DNA of 64,000 bases from Qipengyuania flava. Its GTDB lineage: Bacteria > Pseudomonadota > Alphaproteobacteria > Sphingomonadales > Sphingomonadaceae. Below, one piece after another: positions 57,950 through 64,000 of this stretch. The stretch is taken from the NCBI RefSeq assembly GCF_011762005.1, contig NZ_JAASQU010000002.1:248001-312000 (forward strand), written 5' to 3'. Made by a program: the position numbers and the translations under genes. The notes beneath the pieces were generated by a model that was given only the letters and a program-made list of their open reading frames with translations, did no database searches and was not told the DNA's origin. Position 1 is the first letter of the stretch; the number at the start of each line of letters is the position of its first letter.

Positions 57950-58795
57950 ATGATTATCGCCTGCCCAGCTTGCGCCACGCGCTATGTCGTCCCCGACAGC
58001 GCCATCGGGATCGACGGCCGCACCGTGCGCTGCGCGAAATGCAAGCACAGCTGGTTCCAGGACGGCCCCGATGTCGAGCGCCTCGTCTCGGCCGAGAACG
58101 TGACAACCGCACCCCCTCCGCCGGTGCCCCCTGCCGCGCCTGCACTCTCCGAAACGCCAAGAGTTCCCGCCAGCGAACCCGATCCGCAGGCCCGACCTGG
58201 CTTCACTTACGACGACACGGCCGCCGAACCGGCGAAAAGCGATGGCCCTGACTTCGACGAGGCTGCACCGCCCTATGGCGAGGTGCAGGACGAACTTGCC
58301 CCGCCCCCGGTAACAGCAGAGCCCGAAGGCCCCTCGCGTTTCGATCACGCTCCGCCATTCCGTCCACGCCGCAACCTCAATCGGCTGTGGACCTGGGCGG
58401 CGGCGATTTTCGCAGCGATTGCCCTGGCGACGATTGCCGCGGTCAACACCGTCGGCCTGCCCGATTGGGTCCCGGTCAGCCGTCCGCTGTTCGGCGTGGG
58501 GCAACCCGATCTGGAACTGGCCTTCCCGGTGGAAGAGCAGGAGCGCCGGACGCTGCCCAACGGCACCGAGTTCTTCGGCGCGCGGATCGTGGTAACCAAC
58601 ACCGCGCGGGAGACGCGGCCCATTCCGCCGATCCTGATCGTCCTGCGCGATCAGCGCGAACGGCAGGTCTACAGCTGGGTGGTCCAACCACCGCAGTCGA
58701 GCCTGGCGCCGGGGGAAGTTCTGACCATCAACGAGGCAGTCACCGACGTGCCCAAATCGGCCGTCTTCGCGGATATTGGCTGGGCTCCACGCTAG
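57950..58795 (+). CDS. Zinc-ribbon (MJ0042-type) membrane protein with DUF3426-like domain
   Basis: This 281-residue protein opens with a zinc ribbon (CPACATRY...CAKCKHSWF, two CxxC pairs) at residues 5-35. A long Pro/Ala/Glu-rich linker (about 40-135), a membrane helix (WAAAIFAAIALATIAAV, about 145-165) and a periplasmic domain with FFGARIVVTNTARETR and VQPPQSSLAPGE follow. This layout is the MJ0042/DUF3426 type found next to ftsEX in alphaproteobacteria. Function is unknown; a link with envelope or cell-division control is only suggested by position. Confidence 0.85.
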   Translation: MIIACPACATRYVVPDSAIGIDGRTVRCAKCKHSWFQDGPDVERLVSAENVTTAPPPPVPPAAPALSETPRVPASEPDPQARPGFTYDDTAAEPAKSDGPDFDEAAPPYGEVQDELAPPPVTAEPEGPSRFDHAPPFRPRRNLNRLWTWAAAIFAAIALATIAAVNTVGLPDWVPVSRPLFGVGQPDLELAFPVEEQERRTLPNGTEFFGARIVVTNTARETRPIPPILIVLRDQRERQVYSWVVQPPQSSLAPGEVLTINEAVTDVPKSAVFADIGWAPR

Positions 58796-58822
58796 CTTTC
58801 ACAGACGCGCAATAAAGGTGCT

Positions 58823-58851
58823 TGCGGGGAACCACACCCGCTGCTAGTGGC
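58823..58851 (+). promoter_or_regulatory. Possible promoter of tRNA-Leu
   Basis: TTGCGG (58823-58828) and TAGTGG (58846-58851) are 17 bases apart, 54 bases before the tRNA. The -10 is a poor match, so the call is tentative. Confidence 0.3.
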
Positions 58852-58904
58852 GCGCTCCTACCGGCGGGAGCCCCTAGCGGATTCGCTCCCGATCCTGACT
58901 GTGT

Positions 58905-58991
58905 GCGGTCGTGGCGGAACTGGTAGACGCGCAACGTTGAGGTCGTTGTGGCCGCAAGGCCGTGGAAGTTCGAGTCTTCTCGACCGCACCA
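58905..58991 (+). tRNA. tRNA-Leu (anticodon GAG)
   Basis: The acceptor GCGGTCG/CGACCGC is perfect. The anticodon stem CAACG/CGTTG encloses TTGAGGT, so the anticodon is GAG. A long variable arm (TGGCCGCAAGGCCGT region) marks a class II tRNA, and CCA is encoded (58989-58991). It is a single gene. Confidence 0.98.
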
Positions 58992-59176
58992 TTCGCTTGC
59001 CCCGGGGCGAGCGCCGATTCCGACATTTGCCGGCCACCGGGCCTGCCTCGTTTCCTGTGTGGACGGGATGCTTGACCTGTCACGCGTTTTGCGGAAACCT
59101 GCGTAACCAGAGAGCACTTTCGAGGAGAGTTTCACGCACTCGCATCGGCTGACGATGCGCTGCAAGGAGACTCTTC

Positions 59177-59563
59177 ATGCGGACAATAGCGACGGCCGCG
59201 ACTGCGATATTCCTGATGGCCGGCGGTTCCGCGCCACTGGGGGCCGAACCCTCCTCCGCGCCCCGCGCCAAACTCGTGCATTGCGGCGCGCAGGACTGCC
59301 TCAAGATTTCGGGCCGGCGCGACAGCACGTCCGTGATCGTCCGCGTGAATGGCGAGCCGGTCCTTGTCGAAGGCGGCACGCGATGGCGCACTAAGCTGCC
59401 CGTGGTCCGGTTGCAACGAATGTCCCCCCGTTTCGCGCGCACCGCGTCGGTTACTCTCGACAACCCGCTTTCCCGCTCGGAGATCACGCACGAGATCGAC
59501 CTCCCGATCGGATTGCTCGGCGGAACGACACCGCTTGCTGCCCTTGAGGTGACCGCGTGGTAG
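59177..59563 (+). CDS. Small exported protein, unknown function
   Basis: This 128-residue protein has a signal peptide of about 23 residues (ending PLGAEP). The mature part has two Cys in VHCGAQDCLKISGRR, possibly a small loop, then mostly beta-type sequence. I recognise no family. AAGGAGA lies 8 bases before the ATG, a strong site. UrcA-family and TPR genes follow on the same strand. Confidence 0.7.
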   Translation: MRTIATAATAIFLMAGGSAPLGAEPSSAPRAKLVHCGAQDCLKISGRRDSTSVIVRVNGEPVLVEGGTRWRTKLPVVRLQRMSPRFARTASVTLDNPLSRSEITHEIDLPIGLLGGTTPLAALEVTAW

Positions 59564-59668
59564 CCGCAAACTCGCCTAATCGCATGCCTTGCAAGCGTTC
59601 GCTTGCTGACATACTTCTCCCTGCAACCGCCGCAGAGCGGTATTCGAGTAATGCAGGAGACGATGATG

Positions 59669-59995
59669 ATGAAAGCAGGATTTGCGGCGATTGCCGCAGC
59701 CGCATTGGCGACCCCGGCCATGGCCACGACCCCGACCGATCCCTTCGTGCAGCCTTCCGCCACGCTGAGCCTCGAGGGGCTCGATCTCGCCAGCGTCGAA
59801 GGCCAACGCCGCCTCGCCATCCGGATGGACAACGCAGCCCGCGCGGTCTGCGGGGATGGCCTCGATACGGTGCATCTACACGCCCACGCACGGGTGCAGG
59901 AATGCCGTGTCGCAGTGCTGGACCAGATCCGCGACCAGATCGAAACGCGCATGGCAGCGAAGACCGCGCCTGTCAGGCTCGCGGCGAACCGCTAG
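59669..59995 (+). CDS. UrcA-family exported protein
   Basis: This 108-residue protein has a signal peptide (MKAGFAAIAAAALATPAMA) and a mature domain with VEGQRRLAIRMDNAARAVCGDGL and VQECRVAVLDQIRDQ. This is the pattern of the UrcA family found in sphingomonads and caulobacters, with two Cys that probably bridge. Function is unknown. Three ATGs follow each other; the one at 59669 has AGGAGA at the best distance (8 bases). Confidence 0.85.
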   Translation: MKAGFAAIAAAALATPAMATTPTDPFVQPSATLSLEGLDLASVEGQRRLAIRMDNAARAVCGDGLDTVHLHAHARVQECRVAVLDQIRDQIETRMAAKTAPVRLAANR

Positions 59996-60053
59996 GCACC
60001 ATCGCCGCAGTCGGGGGCTTATCACCGTTCGCGTCCGGCAGGGACCGCGCGGC

Positions 60054-61619
60054 ATGAGCCTCGCCCTGCGCGCACGGGCCGCGATCGACAACGGCGATCT
60101 GCTGACCGCCACACAGGCGGCGAAGGCGCTGGTGCTCGAACGGCGCGACGCTCCGGAAGGTTATTTCCTGCTTGCTCTCGCCGCAGAACAGGCGGGGCAG
60201 GTCGACAATGCCTTGCGGCTGTTTCAAGCCGCGGTGGAGCGTGGCCGGGATCCAGAGCATCTGGCGCAATGGGCACGGCTGCTCAGCCTGGTGCGCCGCG
60301 ATGGCGATGCGGCACGCGCGGCGCGCGAGGCCTTGGCCCAGGCACCGCGCAATGCCCAAACGCTCGACACGATTGGTTGCGTGCTGACGAGGCTGGGCGA
60401 CCACGAGAGTGCGATCGCCCCGTTCTCGCAAGCGGTGGCGCGCGATCCCGGCAATCCGGACTTTCGCTACAATCTGGCGGCGGCGAGCAGTTTTACCGGA
60501 CGCATAGACGCCGCGCGCACGCAATACGAAGCCATTCTGGAGGCTGATCCTGGGCATGCGCGCGCGCATTACGCGCTGGCGATCCTGTCGCGCCAGACCC
60601 CGCAGGCAAACCATGTCGCGCGGCTCGAGACTGCCCTGGCGAATGCCAGCACCGACGACGCCAGGCTGCGGATCCGCTATGCTCTCGCGAAGGAGCTCGA
60701 GGACCTCGGAGACAGAGCGGCCTTCGGCCATCTGGCGGTCGCCAATGCCCACCAGAAGCGGGTGTCGGGGTACGACTTCGCACAGGACGAAGAGATCTTC
60801 GACGCGCTCGAGTTGCTGTTTCGCCAGCCCTCGGGCGAATCCTACGATGGTCCCGACCATTCCGATGCTGCACCGATCTTCGTCGTGGGCATGCCGCGAA
60901 CCGGCACCACGCTGATCGATCGCATCCTGTCATCGCATCGCGACGTTGCATCTGCTGGAGAACTCCAGGCCATGCCGGTAGCGCTCAAGCGCCTTGCCGG
61001 TACGCCGTCGAGAACCGTCATCGATGCTGCAACGATCGCCGCCAGCGGCGTCATCGAACCGGCGCAGTTGGGCCTCGCCTATCTCGAGCAGGCGGGCCCT
61101 CACTTGCCCGAGACAGCGCCGCGCTTCATCGACAAGCTGCCCGCAAATTTCCTTTATATCGGTCATATCGCGCGTGCGCTGCCGAAGGCGCGGATCGTGT
61201 GCCTGCGCCGCAATCCGATGGATACGGTATGGAGCAACTACAAGAACCTGTTCGCCAGCCAGTCGGCCTACTACGCCTATTCCTACGACTTGCTCGACAC
61301 GGCGCGCTATTATGCGCGGTTCGACCGGCTGATGCGCCGATGGAGCACGTTGTTCCCCGACCGGGTCCTGCAGTTGAGCTATGAAGGCCTTGTCGCCGAC
61401 CAGGAGACGCAGACCCGACGGCTGATCGAGTTTTGCGGGCTGGAATGGGACGACAACTGCCTCGACTTCCACGTAAACAGTTCTGCCGTGGCCACGCCCA
61501 GCGCTGCGCAGGTGCGCCGTCCGATCAACGCCGACGCAGTCGGCCGCTGGCGCAGACATGCGGAAGCGCTCGAACCGGCCCGCGCCTGGTTCGAAGCGCA
61601 AGGTATCGACACAGCCTGA
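60054..61619 (+). CDS. TPR-repeat sulfotransferase-domain protein
   Basis: This 521-residue protein has an N-terminal run of about six TPR-like repeats (about 5-230; for example APEGYFLLALAAEQAGQVDNALRLF and NAQTLDTIGCVLTRLGDHESAIAPF). A C-terminal sulfotransferase-3 domain (about 265-500) follows, with the PAPS-binding loop PIFVVGMPRTGTTLIDRIL and the 3'-phosphate region RIVCLRRNPMDTVWSNYKN. It probably transfers sulfate from PAPS to a protein or carbohydrate bound by the TPRs; the target is unknown. It follows the UrcA gene by 58 bases. Confidence 0.9.
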   Translation: MSLALRARAAIDNGDLLTATQAAKALVLERRDAPEGYFLLALAAEQAGQVDNALRLFQAAVERGRDPEHLAQWARLLSLVRRDGDAARAAREALAQAPRNAQTLDTIGCVLTRLGDHESAIAPFSQAVARDPGNPDFRYNLAAASSFTGRIDAARTQYEAILEADPGHARAHYALAILSRQTPQANHVARLETALANASTDDARLRIRYALAKELEDLGDRAAFGHLAVANAHQKRVSGYDFAQDEEIFDALELLFRQPSGESYDGPDHSDAAPIFVVGMPRTGTTLIDRILSSHRDVASAGELQAMPVALKRLAGTPSRTVIDAATIAASGVIEPAQLGLAYLEQAGPHLPETAPRFIDKLPANFLYIGHIARALPKARIVCLRRNPMDTVWSNYKNLFASQSAYYAYSYDLLDTARYYARFDRLMRRWSTLFPDRVLQLSYEGLVADQETQTRRLIEFCGLEWDDNCLDFHVNSSAVATPSAAQVRRPINADAVGRWRRHAEALEPARAWFEAQGIDTA

Positions 61620-61647
61620 CTCCGGTATCGACTTGCCAAAAGGAGTA

Positions 61648-61686
61648 GGGGCCCCCGCCGATGCCGGCGGGAGCCCCGACTTTCTA
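61648..61686. terminator. Bidirectional terminator between the sulfotransferase and the TonB receptor
   Basis: A long stem GGGGC-CCCGCCG/CGGCGGG-GCCCC (61648-61677, one mismatch) has a T-rich tail on the plus strand (ACTTTCT) and CCTTTT on the minus strand. It lies exactly between the two convergent stops. Confidence 0.7.
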
Positions 61687-61698
61687 ATCCCGCTCGGG

Positions 61699-64000
61699 TC
61701 AGAAAGAGAAGCGCGCTTCCAGTCCGACGGTCCGCGGATTGACCACCGCCTGGCGATAGTATCGCACGGCGATGCCGTCGTTGACGCCGATCCGAGACCT
61801 GTCATTGGCTACCGAAACCACTGCGTACTTGTCGAAGATGTTATTCGCGAACAGGCTCACGCTGTAGCTGTCCATTTCATAGGTCAGCGATGCGCGGTGC
61901 AGCGTGTATCCGGGGATCAGATCCCCGAAAGCGCGATCCCAGCCGATCCGGGAAACCACATTGCCGCGGTAGGTTGCCGTCCAGTTGGCGACGAGGTCGG
62001 CATCGCCCATCGGCGCGACATAGGTCACACCCAGACTGCCCGAGTTCTTCGCCGAACCCGGCAGACGATCGCCATCGAGCGCGTCGAGCTGGACGAAGCG
62101 GTTCGAATAATCGCCCGGTGTCTCGCGGATCGTGATGATCCCGGGCACGTCGTCGGTCAGGTAGGCATCGGTATAGGAGTAGGTCCCCTGGATCGTAAGC
62201 GCCGGCGTCGGCCGAAGCTGGAACGAAGTTTCGAAGCCGCGCGATTTGGCCGAGCCGCCATTCACGGTGATCCCGGTCGCGCCATAAAGAGTGGCCGAGT
62301 TCACCTGGATGCCCTGCCATTTCACGTCGAACACGTTGAAGTTGAACGACAGCACATCGTTGAACAGCTGGGTGCGGATGCCCAGCTCGATGTTCTTGGT
62401 GGTATCGGGGCCGTATTGCAGTTCGTCGGGCAGGGCACAGATGATCTGCTGACCCGGTTGGATGTCGGCCGGGCACGGCGCAACCCGGTTCGGTCCACCG
62501 AGACGATAGCCCTTGCTGTAGGTCGCATAGACCATCACATCGGGGCTGAATTCGTAGGAGGTGTTGAACTTCCACACCCAGCCATCGTCGCCCGCATTAC
62601 CGCCGTTGACGGGAAGATCGTAAGGGCTCAGCGGATCGCCGAGCACCGGCAGTGCAGCGGCGCCGGCGATGCTCGAAGTGTAATCGAAATAGCGTGCGCC
62701 CGCGGTGATCTGCCATTCGGGCACGATCTCCCAGGTAACTTCGCCGAACACCGCTTTCTCCTTCACTTCGGAAGTGATGTAGCTGACGTATTCGAGCGCC
62801 TCGGGATTGGTCGTCGGATCGACCCACGGGTGGTTGGGGATGCGTTCGGCGTAGTCGCTCTGGTAGTCGTTCTCGTTGTAGAACCCGCCGAGAACCCAGC
62901 TGAACGGGCCCCCGTGGCTGGATACCAGCCGCAGTTCGAAATTCTTCTGCTTGCGCTTGCGATCGGACGCGTAATTGCCCGCGAAGGAGGGGAAGAGTTC
63001 GTAGCCGTAATCGAGGTCGAGCAGCAGGTCGGTAACATCGCCCGCATCGCTGTAGCTCATTTCGGTATAGGCGCCCGTCGCCACGATATCGACGATATCG
63101 GCGATATTGGCGTTGACCTCGGCGCTGACGAGATGCGCGTGGCGATCGACGGGTTCCTTGAACCTGCTGGCGTTCTCGTAGCGCCCGGTACCGAGCACGC
63201 CCGCGCTGTTCGACTGCGCGCCCTCGGTCTCCGTGCGCTGATAGGCATAGGTCAGCAGCAGCTTGAGATCATCGTCGGCCTGGAACAGCAGCTGGTTGCG
63301 CGACGTGAAGGTGCGCTCGAAATTGAGGTCCTCTTCCTCGTAGAGATTGGCATCGTACCCGGCCTGCGAGATGCTGTCCGGACCATCGGGCTGCGGCAGC
63401 GAGACACCGGGCTCCTGCACCAGCAGCGAATAGTCGATGAAGCCGGGATCGAAATAGTATCCCGTCGCGCTGCGGAAGGCGATATGATCCCGCAGGATCG
63501 GCAAATTGATCACGCCCGAAATCTGGTAGCCGAGATCGTCGCTATGTGCCTTGGCATAGCCGCGCACATGCAGGCCGCCTTCGACCACGCCGGGATCGGG
63601 CCGGTTGGGAATATACCGGATCGCGCCGGCCAGCGTGCCGAGGCCGTAGAGCGTCCCTTGCGGGCCGAGAAGCGTTTCGACCCGCTCGATGTCGTTCAGT
63701 TTGAAATCGTAATAGAGCGGCACTTCGCCCAGGTAGATGCCCAGAGCATCGTCGTATATTGCGCCGCCATCTCCCACGCCCGAAGCGTTGAGGCCACGCA
63801 GGACGATCGAGCCGGTCGATCCCGGGCCGGTATCGGATATGGTCATGCCCGGCGTGAAATCGGCGATATCGCGAATGTCGTCGATCCGCTGCCGCGCAAG
63901 TTCCTCGGCGCCTACCGCGGTGATGTTGATCGGCGTATCCATAAGCGTGGTGGCACGGCGCGTGGCGGTAACCACGATCGTATCGGGCGTGACGGTGTCC
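61699..64000 (-). CDS. TonB-dependent receptor (N terminus beyond the window)
   Basis: At least 767 residues of an outer-membrane receptor are present; the gene continues past base 64000. The plug domain has TIVVTATRR (TonB-box region), DIADFTPGMTISD, GSTGSIVLRGLN and LLGPQGTLYGLGTLAGAIRYIPNRP. The barrel ends with VGLEARFSF, a typical barrel terminus. The IRYI/NRP and QGTLYG pattern fits the large TonB receptor class of sphingomonads, which imports siderophores, carbohydrates or other large molecules; the ligand cannot be named. Confidence 0.92.
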   Translation of the reverse strand, partial: DTVTPDTIVVTATRRATTLMDTPINITAVGAEELARQRIDDIRDIADFTPGMTISDTGPGSTGSIVLRGLNASGVGDGGAIYDDALGIYLGEVPLYYDFKLNDIERVETLLGPQGTLYGLGTLAGAIRYIPNRPDPGVVEGGLHVRGYAKAHSDDLGYQISGVINLPILRDHIAFRSATGYYFDPGFIDYSLLVQEPGVSLPQPDGPDSISQAGYDANLYEEEDLNFERTFTSRNQLLFQADDDLKLLLTYAYQRTETEGAQSNSAGVLGTGRYENASRFKEPVDRHAHLVSAEVNANIADIVDIVATGAYTEMSYSDAGDVTDLLLDLDYGYELFPSFAGNYASDRKRKQKNFELRLVSSHGGPFSWVLGGFYNENDYQSDYAERIPNHPWVDPTTNPEALEYVSYITSEVKEKAVFGEVTWEIVPEWQITAGARYFDYTSSIAGAAALPVLGDPLSPYDLPVNGGNAGDDGWVWKFNTSYEFSPDVMVYATYSKGYRLGGPNRVAPCPADIQPGQQIICALPDELQYGPDTTKNIELGIRTQLFNDVLSFNFNVFDVKWQGIQVNSATLYGATGITVNGGSAKSRGFETSFQLRPTPALTIQGTYSYTDAYLTDDVPGIITIRETPGDYSNRFVQLDALDGDRLPGSAKNSGSLGVTYVAPMGDADLVANWTATYRGNVVSRIGWDRAFGDLIPGYTLHRASLTYEMDSYSVSLFANNIFDKYAVVSVANDRSRIGVNDGIAVRYYRQAVVNPRTVGLEARFSF

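Overview
The window is GC-rich chromosomal DNA of an alphaproteobacterium, most likely Sphingomonadales and probably the Erythrobacteraceae. This is inferred from the gene set and order (ruvA-ruvB next to aroC, mutM/ubiE-ubiB/coaBC-dut, a SigF-NrsF bufferin locus, a UrcA-family protein, an abundant TonB-dependent receptor) and from base composition, not from a marker-gene comparison. Coding density is very high, many genes overlap by 4 bases (ATGA or GTGA), and I see no insertion sequence, prophage or CRISPR array.

Layout. 1-8 kb: start of an acyl-CoA dehydrogenase, an outer-membrane barrel, tRNA-Gln, Ppx/GppA, RlmE, a membrane-anchored cytochrome c, prephenate dehydratase, an exported isoaspartyl peptidase and a MscS-like membrane protein. 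8-13.1 kb: an SDR enzyme, then the most interesting locus, a bufferin (copper-binding modified peptide) cluster. It has two different precursor genes transcribed divergently, one MNIO enzyme (BufB), one partner (BufC), a DoxX protein, an ECF sigma factor (SigF) and its anti-sigma factor (NrsF). Between the two precursors lie two back-to-back promoters of identical architecture (GTAAC[C/G]-N16-CGAA). 13.1-22.9 kb: ispG, an aspartic protease, two tail-to-tail L,D-transpeptidase-type genes, a DMT transporter, aconitase, a 2OG-Fe(II) oxygenase and a Ser/Thr-rich repeat protein with a VPAP-type C-terminal sorting signal. 23-26.5 kb: ruvA, an exported DsrE-like protein, ruvB and, divergently, aroC. 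26.5-33.2 kb: a peroxide-defence block ahpC, ahpF, katG, katA, with OxyR-like boxes before ahpC and katG.

33.2-42.2 kb: smr-mltA-tim44 facing secB, then murJ, trpS, a DUF4136 lipoprotein, and dut-coaBC, where coaBC carries an unusual linker of about 155 residues. 42.2-48.2 kb: three membrane-protein genes, two of them tandem paralogues, sit between coaBC and ubiB-ubiE; mutM is divergent. 48-54 kb: a GST, two small exported proteins, a VOC protein, metX-metW, hisC-tyrA. 54-58.8 kb: a Tat-type exported protein and the coupled operon ftsE-ftsX-ydcF-plsC, facing a zinc-ribbon membrane protein. 58.9-64 kb: tRNA-Leu, two small exported proteins, a TPR-sulfotransferase, and a TonB-dependent receptor that runs off the end.

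As a whole the window is mostly housekeeping (amino-acid biosynthesis, envelope assembly, DNA repair, cofactors) with two stress modules: peroxide removal, and a metal-responsive bufferin regulon that appears to control itself.
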